Below, in pieces: positions 7,938 through 16,422 of a stretch of 64,000 nt of DNA. Positions within the stretch are counted from its first letter, which is position 1; the number at the start of each line of letters is the position of its first letter. The stretch is from Paractinoplanes ferrugineus (GTDB lineage: Bacteria > Actinomycetota > Actinomycetes > Mycobacteriales > Micromonosporaceae). Below the pieces are notes generated by a model, which was not told where the DNA came from, ran no database searches, and saw only the letters and a program-made list of their open reading frames with translations. The position numbers were made by a program, and so were the translations under genes. The stretch is from contig NZ_BOMM01000032.1 of assembly GCF_016862195.1 (NCBI RefSeq), forward strand, positions 46,447 to 110,446, given 5' to 3'.

Positions 7938-9581
7938 ATGGCCGACAAGGGCTGGACAGCACGGATAGCCGCGGCGGCCGGAGTCGCCGCCGGCACCGGT
8001 GCCGCGCAACTTGGCCTGGGCTACGGCCTGGGCGTGGTGGTCTGGCCGGTGGCCACGACCACCGACCCGAGTGTTTGGCTCGGCAGTCTCGGCTGGGCCA
8101 CCTGGATCACCGCGAGCGCCACCGTGTTCGGTGCCGTGATCGCGACCCGTCTGGGTGGTTCGGAACGACCCCGCGGCCCCCTGGCGGGGCTTTTCGCGAT
8201 CTCGGCGGGGCTCGGCGCCTTGGTGGCGGTCGCGCTGATCGCCCTTCCAGCACGAGATGCCGTACGCCTGGAAGCGCACACTCCGCAGGCGATAGCCGGC
8301 GCCTACGCCCTGATCGGGGTTGTCCTCGGCGTCGTGGTGGCCTACTGGGCGGTCCGCTCGCGCCCGGTGGGTGCCAACCTGATAGCCACGGCCGCCTGGC
8401 TCTGGGCGTTGGCGATCACCGCCATCGTCATCGAGCTCTCCGTGCACCGCGACTCGGCCACCTACCTGACCAGCTGGCAGTTCTCCGAAGCCACCTCGGG
8501 TGGCCGCTACGGCACGATCTACTGGCCGAGCGCGCTGCTGACCATCGGCGCCGCCTTCCTGATCGGCATCCTGGCCGCCACCCCGGCCGTCAGCCGAGGC
8601 GACCTGGGCGTGGCCGCAGCCACCTCCGGCGCCGTGGGCCCGTTGCTGGTGGCCGCGTCGTTCCTGGTCCTGTCCCCCAGACTGACCGGCGACCTGGGCC
8701 CGCTGGAGTCCGCCTACCTGATCGCTCCCTACGCCGTCCTGGCCGGCCTGGCCGGTTCCGCCCTGACCGTCGCCTCAGCCCGGTCCCTCGCCGACCGCCG
8801 CTCGGCCACTGCCGCCCGCGCCCTGGCCCGCGGCCCCGAAGCCGCTGGTGACCGCCCCGCCACCCCCAGCACCATGGGTCCCGCCGCCGAGCCCGTCAAC
8901 GACCGCACGCCCGCCACCGGCTTCCCCGCCGTCAGCCGCGAGGCCACCGACCCGGATTTCCCGGCCGGCAGCCGTGAGCCCGGTGCTGGCTCGGCCGCCC
9001 GCGGCCGTCCGACCGCCAGGCGCTTGTTCGGTCGCCGCCGCAAGGCCGAAGATGCCGGGCTCGCCGAGGAGGCCGCGGCCGCCGCGGTGCCGGTCGACCC
9101 GTGGGCACACACCGCCGAGCCGGACCACACGGTCGAGCCGGCCTGGCCCGGTGGCCTGGCCGACGAGCCGAAAGCGGCTACGCCGGCCGGCCGCGCCAAA
9201 CTCCCCACCCAGCCCCCGGCGAACCCGACGCCGCAGCCCGGGGCCCGGACGCCGCAGCCGGCCGGCCCACCGCCGCAACGCGCCAACCCGGTGCCGCAAC
9301 CGACCAACTCGACGCCGCCACCTGCGGGTGACTCGGGCGAGCGCCCGAAGCCGAGCCCGGTGGCGCGGGCCAAGAGCCCGAAGCCGGTCAACAGTCCGCC
9401 GAAGGCACCGGCCGACGCGACGGACCCGGAGATCGCCGCTGCCGCCCGGCCGGGCCGGGGTCGTAAAGCGACCGCACCGGCGAAGTCCGCTCCGGCCCGA
9501 GAGACGAAGTCGACCGTCACGCCACCCCCGCAGACTCCGACAATCGCCCAGATCAACCCAAAGCCCCCTGCCGAGGGCTAG
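7938..9581 (+). CDS. Hypothetical polytopic membrane protein with long Pro-rich cytoplasmic tail
   Basis: 547 residues. Residues 1 to about 300 hold about seven hydrophobic segments, for example WITASATVFGAVIATRLG, LFAISAGLGALVAVALIAL and ALIGVVLGVVVAYWAV. The remaining 245 residues are low-complexity, Pro/Ala/Arg-rich and rich in TPQP-type motifs, probably disordered. No catalytic motif is recognised. The ATG at 7938 follows GCCCGGC without a good ribosome site; an upstream in-frame GTG at 7914 is less likely. It diverges from the PASTA gene across 111 nt, so the two may share a promoter region and an envelope role (inference). Confidence 0.75.
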   Translation: MADKGWTARIAAAAGVAAGTGAAQLGLGYGLGVVVWPVATTTDPSVWLGSLGWATWITASATVFGAVIATRLGGSERPRGPLAGLFAISAGLGALVAVALIALPARDAVRLEAHTPQAIAGAYALIGVVLGVVVAYWAVRSRPVGANLIATAAWLWALAITAIVIELSVHRDSATYLTSWQFSEATSGGRYGTIYWPSALLTIGAAFLIGILAATPAVSRGDLGVAAATSGAVGPLLVAASFLVLSPRLTGDLGPLESAYLIAPYAVLAGLAGSALTVASARSLADRRSATAARALARGPEAAGDRPATPSTMGPAAEPVNDRTPATGFPAVSREATDPDFPAGSREPGAGSAARGRPTARRLFGRRRKAEDAGLAEEAAAAAVPVDPWAHTAEPDHTVEPAWPGGLADEPKAATPAGRAKLPTQPPANPTPQPGARTPQPAGPPPQRANPVPQPTNSTPPPAGDSGERPKPSPVARAKSPKPVNSPPKAPADATDPEIAAAARPGRGRKATAPAKSAPARETKSTVTPPPQTPTIAQINPKPPAEG

Positions 9582-9652
9582 GCCGGCGGGGAGCGGCTCG
9601 CGGCCGGGAGCGGGACGCGGCAGGGGCGGCCGACGGCCGGAGCGACTGACGG

Positions 9653-11119
9653 TCAGAGCGGCCACGTGTGGACGGGGGCGTTTGTTTCCTGGTGGGTCCG
9701 GTAGCGGCGGAGCATGTCGTGCAGGGCTTCGTCCCGGGTCAGGCCGCGCCGTTCGGCTTCGCGGACGGCGGAGGTCTGCCAGGTCGCGCCGTTCCGGCCG
9801 GTGCGGCAACGGTTGTCGATGACGCCCAGAAGACGGTCCCGGTCGTCCGGGCTGACGCCGAAGCGGTCGAGGCCCTGGCCTGCCTTCGGCAGCAGCACCG
9901 AGCGGACCAGGTCGGTCACCGCGATCTCGCCCTTTCCGGGCCAGTGCAGGACCGCGTCGATGCCGTCCCGGGCGCCGCGGTGGAAGTTGTCCGCGGCGGT
10001 GGCGAACGGCAGCTGCGACCAGATCGGGCGCTCCTCCTCGGCGAGCTGGCGAGTCAGGCCGAGGTAGAAGGCGGCGTTGGCCAGCAGGTCGACCACCGTC
10101 GGGCCGGAGGGCAGCACCCGGTTTTCCACGCGCAGGTGCGGCCGGCCGTCCATCACGTCGTAGACCGGCCGATTCCAGCGATAGACCGTGCCGTTGTGCA
10201 GTCGCAGCTCACCGAGGTGCGGAACGCCACCGGCGGTCAAAACCTTGAGCGGATCCTCGTCGTCCATGATCGGCAGCAGCGGCGGGAAGTAGCGGACGTT
10301 CTCCTCGAACAGGTCGAACACCGAGGTGATCCAGCGTTCCCCGAACCACACTCGTGGGCGTACCCCCTGGGCCTTGAGTTCGTCCGGGCGCACGTCGGTG
10401 GCCTGGTCGAAGACGGCGATCCTGGTCTCGGCCCAGAGCCGGCGCCCGTGGAACCAGGGAGAGTTGGCCCCGACCGCCACCTGCGGACCCGCGACCGCCT
10501 GGGACGCGTTCCAATAGCGGGCGAATCGGCCGGGGGCCACCTGGAGGTGGAACTGCACGCTGGTGCAGGCCGCCTCGGGCACTATCGAGTCGCTGGTGCT
10601 GAGCAGCCGCTCATCGCCACGGATGTCAAGGTGGAACAGCTCGCCACGGGCGCCGACCATCTCGTCGTTGAGCAGCCGATATCGTGAATTGTCGGAGAGA
10701 TTGGCGAGCACCAGGTCATCGGCCGTCAGGGTGGGCAGCATGCCGATCAGGACCAGACCGGTGTCGGCCTTCGCGGCCTGTTCCGACGCCCTGCGCAGTC
10801 TGTCCAAAATGTCGCGTTCGTAGGCACCTAGCGCGCTTATCAGCCGAGGCGGCTCGTTCAGTTCGAGGTTGAACAGCCCCAATTCGGTCTGGAACGCCGG
10901 ATCACCGAGGCGGGCGAGCACCTCCGCGTTGCGCATGGCCGGCCGACCGTCCTCGTCGACCAGGTTGAGCTCGATCTCGAACCCGGTCATCCCCTCGCGA
11001 TCATCGAACGCCTCCGCGTCGAGCATCTGCGCGAGCGCGTCCATACAGCTCCGCACCTTGTCCCGGTAGTTGACCCGGTCCACGGGCGCGAAGGCGGCGG
11101 TCGCGAGATCTTTGCCCAC
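9653..11119 (-). CDS. Glutamate-cysteine ligase-family protein (GCS2-like)
   Basis: 488 residues, consistent with the GCS2/carboxylate-amine ligase family that joins glutamate to an amine using ATP. Visible landmarks are TGFEIELNLVDEDGRPA near residue 45, FNLELNEPP near 85, AACTSVQFHLQ near 180, ANSPWFHGRRLWAETR near 215 and RVENRVLPSGPTVVDLLAN near 340. Actinomycetes of this type make mycothiol rather than glutathione, so the true amine substrate is open; an ergothioneine-type or unknown gamma-glutamyl product is possible. The next gene upstream is yceI, separated by a terminator. Start ATG at 11117-11119. Confidence 0.8.
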   Translation of the reverse strand: MGKDLATAAFAPVDRVNYRDKVRSCMDALAQMLDAEAFDDREGMTGFEIELNLVDEDGRPAMRNAEVLARLGDPAFQTELGLFNLELNEPPRLISALGAYERDILDRLRRASEQAAKADTGLVLIGMLPTLTADDLVLANLSDNSRYRLLNDEMVGARGELFHLDIRGDERLLSTSDSIVPEAACTSVQFHLQVAPGRFARYWNASQAVAGPQVAVGANSPWFHGRRLWAETRIAVFDQATDVRPDELKAQGVRPRVWFGERWITSVFDLFEENVRYFPPLLPIMDDEDPLKVLTAGGVPHLGELRLHNGTVYRWNRPVYDVMDGRPHLRVENRVLPSGPTVVDLLANAAFYLGLTRQLAEEERPIWSQLPFATAADNFHRGARDGIDAVLHWPGKGEIAVTDLVRSVLLPKAGQGLDRFGVSPDDRDRLLGVIDNRCRTGRNGATWQTSAVREAERRGLTRDEALHDMLRRYRTHQETNAPVHTWPL

Positions 11120-11213
11120 TCACCCTCCGCGCCATCATCGGACTCCGCGCTGTAATCGAGCATGTGCGCTCGGTCCACCTTGCCATCCCGAACGCGCGTC
11201 CGCCAAACATCAA

Positions 11214-11250
11214 AAAGAGCCGCCGCCCGGCAACCGGGCAACGGCTCTTC
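11214..11250 (-). terminator. Intrinsic terminator after yceI
   Basis: Read on the minus strand, a GC-rich hairpin with outer arms AAGAGCCG/CGGCTCTT and an inner CCCGG stem is followed by TTTTTG. It lies 20 nt past the yceI stop. Confidence 0.8.
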
Positions 11251-11268
11251 TGTGGACTGTCAGAGATG

Positions 11269-11844
11269 TCAGGCGTCCAGCCGGACGGCCTCGCCCTCGA
11301 TCTCGATCTTGATCTTCTTGCCGACCATCACGCCGCCCGACTCGAGGGCCATGTTCCAGGTCAGGCCCCAGTCCTCACGGTCGATCTCGGTGTGCGCGCT
11401 GAAACCGAAGACACCCTTGCCGTACGGGCTGGTGGTGGCACCCTCGAACTCGACGACCAGCTCGACCGGGTTGGTGATGCCCTTGATCGTCAGCTCACCG
11501 TCGAGCACGAACTCGGCGCCGGCGTGCGACTTGATCCCGGTGCTCCGGAACTCGATCGTCGGGTACTTCTCCGACTCGAAGAAGTCGCCGCTGCGCAGGT
11601 GGTTGTCCCGGTCGACCTGGCCGGTCTCGATGCTTGCCGTGGTGATCGAGGCGGTGACGCCGGACTGCAGCGGGTCCTCGCCGATCGTGATGGTCGCGCC
11701 GGCCTCGGCGAACTGTCCGCGGACCTTGCTGACCATCAGGTGTCGCGCCACGAAGCCAACCCGCTTGTGTGCGGCATCCAGCTCGTAGGTGCCGGCGGCC
11801 GGGATCTGCAGACCCTCGAACGAGCGGGTGTTGACGTCGGTCAT
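11269..11844 (-). CDS. YceI-family lipid-binding/stress protein
   Basis: 191 residues, one YceI domain (lipocalin-like barrel that binds polyprenoid lipids). Typical features are GTYELDAAHKRVGFVARHLM at about residue 17, GQFAEAGATITIGEDP, the block RDNHLRSGDFFESEKYPTIEF and the ending KKIKIEIEGEAVRLDA. There is no signal peptide, so it is probably cytoplasmic, as are many actinobacterial members. The ATG at 11842-11844 has AAGGA 8 nt upstream, better than the extended frame. It is divergent from a marR gene with a shared 13-bp palindrome over the promoter, so MarR control is likely. Confidence 0.92.
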   Translation of the reverse strand: MTDVNTRSFEGLQIPAAGTYELDAAHKRVGFVARHLMVSKVRGQFAEAGATITIGEDPLQSGVTASITTASIETGQVDRDNHLRSGDFFESEKYPTIEFRSTGIKSHAGAEFVLDGELTIKGITNPVELVVEFEGATTSPYGKGVFGFSAHTEIDREDWGLTWNMALESGGVMVGKKIKIEIEGEAVRLDA

Positions 11845-11919
11845 GACTAGTCCTTCTTTCGAAGTGGAGCCTTGCGGGGATGTTTGCGTGACACAGCAAC
11901 TATAGCGGCGACAATATTC

Positions 11920-11932
11920 CACTTGTCAAGTG
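11920..11932. promoter_or_regulatory. Palindromic operator CACTTGTCAAGTG between yceI and marR
   Basis: Perfect 6-1-6 inverted repeat. On the minus strand it contains TTGACA, a consensus -35, followed after 19 nt by TATAGT, a possible yceI -10. A bound MarR dimer would block yceI and lie 20 nt before its own GTG. Confidence 0.65.
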
Positions 11933-11951
11933 ACCGAGGTAGGATGTTGCT

Positions 11952-12437
11952 GTGAATACCGACCTGGATGACCCCCGCTTCACTGCGGTCGGCCTGTTCG
12001 CCGAGGCGTACACCGGTTTGACCGCTCGTTTTGCCGCGCAGTTCGAGGAGCACCGCCTCTCCGCCGTCGAGTTCGAGGTGCTGATGCGCCTCGCCCGCTC
12101 GCCCGGCAGCCGCCTGCGGATGACCGACCTCGCCGGGCAGACGTCCCTGTCCACCAGCGGCGTCACCCGCGTGGTCGACCGGATGGACCGCGACGGCCTG
12201 GTCTGCCGCGAGGCTTGCCCGAGCGACCGCCGCAGCTCCTACGCGGTGATCACGCCGGCCGGCCGCACCCGGCTCGACGAGGTCCTGCCCGGTCATCTCG
12301 CCCTGGTTCAGCAGTGGTTCATCGGCCAGCTGGCCCCGGAGCAGCTGACCGGCATGCTCGAGTCGCTGCGCACGATCCGCGATGCGGTCAACCCGTGCGC
12401 CACCGCCGGCAGCGACGCCGAGACCCAGGCCGCCTGA
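11952..12437 (+). CDS. MarR-family transcriptional regulator
   Basis: 161 residues with the winged-helix MarR fold. The recognition region is RLRMTDLAGQTSLSTSGVTR, followed by the wing VVDRMDRDGLVCREACPSDRRSSYAVITPAG. The GTG at 11952 is 20 nt from the palindrome. The N-terminal and C-terminal helices (FAEAYTGLTARFAAQFEEH; ALVQQWFIGQLAPEQLTGML) form the dimer interface. The product is cytoplasmic and probably represses yceI and itself. The ligand is unknown; no conserved cysteine in the N-terminal helix suggests an OhrR-type thiol switch. The 12438-12671 gap that follows shows no feature. Confidence 0.93.
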   Translation: MNTDLDDPRFTAVGLFAEAYTGLTARFAAQFEEHRLSAVEFEVLMRLARSPGSRLRMTDLAGQTSLSTSGVTRVVDRMDRDGLVCREACPSDRRSSYAVITPAGRTRLDEVLPGHLALVQQWFIGQLAPEQLTGMLESLRTIRDAVNPCATAGSDAETQAA

Positions 12438-12671
12438 GACAACCGGCAGAAATACCGGCAGAACCGTGTCACCCGAGGGCGCAAACGGACATATCTCCTC
12501 GGTCGTCCCTTTTCCCGCGGCTACTGTGATCAGCGCAGGGGGATGCGGCGCGACCGAGGCGACGTACGGGGCTGACGGGGGAGCCGTCGTTCTCGCCGCG
12601 TTACTGGTGGGGCGTTGCGACGACCGGCGCGTGGGGGGCACGATCGCCGGTCGTCCGCGCCACCAGTGCGT

Positions 12672-15131
12672 CTAGCCGTCGAGCACCTGCACACTGATCT
12701 GCGGTCCGAGCCGGTCACGCTCCCGCGGCAGCAGCGTGATGCCACCCGTGCGGCACAGTTCGGCCAGTCTGCGTACGGCGGTGGCCTGCTCCTCCTGGTT
12801 CGGCGTGCTCGCGATGAGCCCCACCAGCGCCTCCACCACGTCCCTCGGATCATGCGCACCGTCGTACGCCTCGGCCGCTCGCGCGAAGCACTCCGCAGCC
12901 CGTTTCTGCTCGCCCCGCCGCAGCGCCACCGCCGCCTCGACCACGGCTGCGGGCCCGTCCGGCGGCTGGTCGTCGGGCAGCCGCAGCCGCTCCAGGATCT
13001 CGACCGCCTCCTGCACCCGGCCCGATTCGGCCATCGCGAGCCCGATCGTGGCGAGCAGCCGGCGCCGATGGTTGGGGTCGCCGACCTGTTCGAGCTCGGG
13101 CATCGCGCTGCGCCCCAGCCGTTCGGCCTCGGCCGGCCGGCCGTCGAGCCGCGCCACCTCGGCCAGGTTGGTCAGCGCCACCGCCCGCAGCCGCTCCTCA
13201 CCACAGCGGCCGGCCAGCTCGTCGACAGCCATCAGCCGCCGCCGCGCCGCCGGCAGGTCCCCCTCGCGGATCTCGTGCCAGGTCAGGTTGTTCTCGGCGA
13301 CGGCCATGTCACGGATCCGGTCGCTCACCCGGGCCAGCGCCAGGGCCGCCTCGCCGTGACGCCGCGCCTCACTGAAACCGCCGGTGGTCATCCACAGCGA
13401 CGCGAGCTGGGTGTGGGCGGCGAGCTGGCCGGTCACCGAGCCGAGCCGTTCGAAGTCGGCCACCGCCGCGGTCGCCGACTCGATCTCCTCGGCTCCCGCC
13501 CCGTGTTCGAGGGCCAGCTGGGCCAGACCGATCTTGGCCCAGGCCCGGACCGCCGGGTCGGCGTCGGCCGTGCGCGGGTCGGCGAGCAGCCGGCGCAGCC
13601 ACTGGCGACCGCTCATGTCCCGGCCACGGAAGCGCCACCAGCGCGGCAGCGCGGCGGCGATGCGCAGGGCGGTGTGTGGATCTTCGTTGGCCGCGAACGC
13701 CAGTGCCGTGCCCAAATCGCTGGCCACGTCGTCGAGGCGGCCGGCCGCGTCGGTCAGTCCGGTACCGATCAGGTCGGCGGCGATCTGCTGGGCCAGGTCG
13801 GCGAACGCGCGGGCGTGCCGATGGCGGGCGTCGACCAGTTCGCCGGCCCCGGCGGCGCGCTCGGTGGCATAGTCGCGCACGACGTCGAGCAGCCGGAACC
13901 GGAAGGTGCGCCGGCCGCGCACGTTGAGCAGCCCGAGCTCGAGCAGGCGGTCGAGCAGGTGCACGACGTCGGCGCCGTCGGTCTGGGTGCCCTCGGTCAA
14001 CTGCTCGGCGAGCATCAGTGACCAGCGATGCCGAAACACCGCGAGTCGGCGCAGCGCGTGCTGCTCACCCGGGTTGAGCAGGCGATAACTGGCGGCCACG
14101 GCCTCGCGCAGGGAGACCACGCTCGCCGGCGAGCTGCCCGGCCGGTCGAGGTCGAGCACGCGATCGCCGTACCGGTCGAGGATCTCCGGGATGGTGAGGA
14201 CGCGGCCGCGGGCCGCGGCCAGCTCGATCGCGAGGGGAATGCCGCCGAGGCGGCGGACCAGGGTGGCGAGCGGCGCGATCTCGTCGGGTTCCAGCTCGGT
14301 GTGGCGCACCCGGCCGAGACGCTCGAGGAAAAGGCCGACTGACGAGTACGCCGAGATCGCCGTGATCGTGTTCGGCGTGTCCGGTGGTGGCGCGACCAAC
14401 GGGGCCAGCGGCCAGACCCGTTCGACAGGCAGGCCCACCGGGTGTCGGCCGGTGGCCACGAACCGCATCGTCGGCAGGCGCTCGAGCAGCCGGCCCAGCG
14501 CCTCGGCGGCGGCCTCAGGAGCGCGTTCGACCGCGTCGACGAAGACCAGTGAGGCCCGGCCGGCAAAGTGTCCGAGCAGGTCGTCGGCCCGTCCCACGCC
14601 GAAGACCGCGGCGATGACGCTGAGGACCTCACCGGCCGACGAGCCCTCGGTGATCACGACGCCGGCCACGCCACCCGGATAGGCGGTGGCGACCCGGTGC
14701 GACACCGTCAGGCCCACGCTCGTCTTGCCGACGCCCGCGATGCCGACAAGCGTGACGCCGCGCGGACCGTCCGGATCGGCGAGCCGGGCCACCAACTCGG
14801 CGACGTCGTCGTCGCGGCCGATCAGCTCGACCGAGGGCGGGATCTGCTGGAACGGCGTGGGCGGCAACGGCTCGTCGGTCGGCTGACCCCGCGCCGCCGC
14901 CAGAAACGTGTCACGGTCGGCACCGGCCAGGCCGAGGGCGGCGGCGAGCAGCTCGACGGTCGTGCGCTGCGGTCGGTTGGCCCGGCCGCGCTCGAGGTCA
15001 CGAACCGTGCGGACTCCGATGGCGGCGTTGGCGGCCAGCTCCTCCTGGGTCAGCTTGACCCGCAGCCGATGTCGGCGCAGCACCGCGGCGAAGCCGGAGC
15101 TCCGCTGGGCCGCGCCGCCATCTGCCGACAT
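12672..15131 (-). CDS. XRE-STAND ATPase-TPR regulator
   Basis: 819 residues, three parts. An N-terminal XRE helix-turn-helix occupies about residues 12-70 (LRRHRLRVKLTQEELAANAA, then VRTVRDLERGRANRPQ). An NB-ARC-like STAND NTPase covers about 95-400, with Walker A GIAGVGKTSVG and Walker B-like ASLVFVDAVE. A C-terminal TPR-type helical array covers about 450-800. STAND proteins switch on when a ligand reaches the sensor repeats and the NTPase oligomerises; here that would control DNA binding. The LuxR/SARP-linked relatives are common in actinomycetes. The target is unknown and neighbours are unrelated. Start ATG at 15129-15131. Confidence 0.88.
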   Translation of the reverse strand: MSADGGAAQRSSGFAAVLRRHRLRVKLTQEELAANAAIGVRTVRDLERGRANRPQRTTVELLAAALGLAGADRDTFLAAARGQPTDEPLPPTPFQQIPPSVELIGRDDDVAELVARLADPDGPRGVTLVGIAGVGKTSVGLTVSHRVATAYPGGVAGVVITEGSSAGEVLSVIAAVFGVGRADDLLGHFAGRASLVFVDAVERAPEAAAEALGRLLERLPTMRFVATGRHPVGLPVERVWPLAPLVAPPPDTPNTITAISAYSSVGLFLERLGRVRHTELEPDEIAPLATLVRRLGGIPLAIELAAARGRVLTIPEILDRYGDRVLDLDRPGSSPASVVSLREAVAASYRLLNPGEQHALRRLAVFRHRWSLMLAEQLTEGTQTDGADVVHLLDRLLELGLLNVRGRRTFRFRLLDVVRDYATERAAGAGELVDARHRHARAFADLAQQIAADLIGTGLTDAAGRLDDVASDLGTALAFAANEDPHTALRIAAALPRWWRFRGRDMSGRQWLRRLLADPRTADADPAVRAWAKIGLAQLALEHGAGAEEIESATAAVADFERLGSVTGQLAAHTQLASLWMTTGGFSEARRHGEAALALARVSDRIRDMAVAENNLTWHEIREGDLPAARRRLMAVDELAGRCGEERLRAVALTNLAEVARLDGRPAEAERLGRSAMPELEQVGDPNHRRRLLATIGLAMAESGRVQEAVEILERLRLPDDQPPDGPAAVVEAAVALRRGEQKRAAECFARAAEAYDGAHDPRDVVEALVGLIASTPNQEEQATAVRRLAELCRTGGITLLPRERDRLGPQISVQVLDG

Positions 15132-15252
15132 GGTCCGAACCTATGCACGTATGCGCGTACCGGCGAGCAGACATCCAACGCTGTCGGAAAGCGGACGGAA
15201 CTCTGGGCATGATATTTCCGGACTATCCAATGTGCCCGGTTCCGTGGTAGTG

Positions 15253-16410
15253 CTACAGGCCCAGGCCTCGGGCGATCAACATGCGCTGCACCTCGGACGT
15301 GCCCTCGCCGACCTCGAGAATCTTGGCGTCGCGGTAGAAGCGGCCGACCGCCGACTCGTTCATGAAGCCGTAGCCGCCGTGGACCTGAGTGGCGTACCGG
15401 CTGTTCTCCATGGCCGCGTTGCTCGCGTGCAGCTTGGCGATCGCGGCATAACGCTTGAAGTCCTCGCCGGCGAGCATCCGGGCGGCCGCGTCGTAGTAGC
15501 CGAGGCGGGCCGTGTGGGCGCGCAGCTCCATGTCGGCGATCATGAACTGGATCGCCTGGTAGTTGCCGATCGGACGGCCGAAGGCGACACGCTCGTTGGC
15601 ATATTTCACCGACTCGTCGACGCACCCCTGGGCCAGGCCGACCGACAGGGCCGCGATCGCGATCCGCCCCTCGTCGAGGATGCGCAGGAACTGGGCGAAG
15701 CCGCGACCACGCGCGCCGAGCAGGTTGCCGGCCGGGACGCGTACGTCATCGAAGGAAAGCTCGTGGGTGTCGGACGCACACCAGCCGACCTTGGAATAGC
15801 CGGGAGCGACCGTGAAGCCGGGCGTGCCGGCCGGGACGATGATCGTGGAGAGCTCCTTGGAGCCGTCCGGGTTGGTGCCGGTCGCGGCCATGACGGTGAC
15901 CAGGCGGGTGATGTCGGTGCCGGAGTTGGTGATGAACGCCTTGGCGCCGTTGATCACCCACTCGTCGGTCGACTCGTCGAGCACGGCGCGGGTGGTGATC
16001 GCGGCGGCGTCGGAGCCGGAGCCGGGCTCGGTCAGGCCGAAGGCGGCCAGCCCTTCACCGCTGGTGAGCTGCGGCAGCCATCGCTGTTTCTGCTCGGTGT
16101 TGCCGAATCGGAAGATCGGCATGATGCCGAGCGAAACCCCGGCCTCGAGCGTGACGGCGATCGAGCTGTCCACTCTGGCCAATTCCTCGAGGGCGACACA
16201 GAGCGTGAAGTAGTCACCGCCCATGCCGCCGACCTCCTCCGGGAACGGCAGGCCGAACAGGCCCATCTTGCCCATCTGCCGGACCAGGTCATAGGGGAAG
16301 GTCTTGTGCTCGTAGTGAGCGGCGATCACCGGTGCCACCTGCTCCTGGGCGAAGTCACGCACCGTGGCGCGCAGCGCCTCCTGCTCATCGCCGAGCCGGA
16401 AGTCGACCAT
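15253..16410 (-). CDS. liuA: Acyl-CoA dehydrogenase, probable isovaleryl-CoA dehydrogenase
   Basis: FAD-dependent alpha,beta-dehydrogenation of a branched short-chain acyl-CoA; context points to isovaleryl-CoA in leucine breakdown. The product has 385 residues, normal length. Family signatures present are GLTEPGSGSDAAAI, ANERVAFGRPIGNYQAIQFM, and QVHGGYGFMNESAVGRFYRD followed by EGTSEVQRMLIARGLG. The ATG at 16408-16410 has GAGGAGAG upstream. It sits 12 nt after the carboxyltransferase gene, so the two are co-transcribed. Substrate specificity within the family cannot be proven from sequence; the assignment rests on the mcc genes beside it. Confidence 0.85.
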   Translation of the reverse strand: MVDFRLGDEQEALRATVRDFAQEQVAPVIAAHYEHKTFPYDLVRQMGKMGLFGLPFPEEVGGMGGDYFTLCVALEELARVDSSIAVTLEAGVSLGIMPIFRFGNTEQKQRWLPQLTSGEGLAAFGLTEPGSGSDAAAITTRAVLDESTDEWVINGAKAFITNSGTDITRLVTVMAATGTNPDGSKELSTIIVPAGTPGFTVAPGYSKVGWCASDTHELSFDDVRVPAGNLLGARGRGFAQFLRILDEGRIAIAALSVGLAQGCVDESVKYANERVAFGRPIGNYQAIQFMIADMELRAHTARLGYYDAAARMLAGEDFKRYAAIAKLHASNAAMENSRYATQVHGGYGFMNESAVGRFYRDAKILEVGEGTSEVQRMLIARGLGL

Positions 16411-16422
16411 GTTCCACTCTCC

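Noticed and set aside
7914..9822. Several long overlapping frames on both strands across the Pro-rich tail region
   Set aside because: Typical of GC-rich low-complexity DNA; only the membrane-protein frame has segments with protein character.
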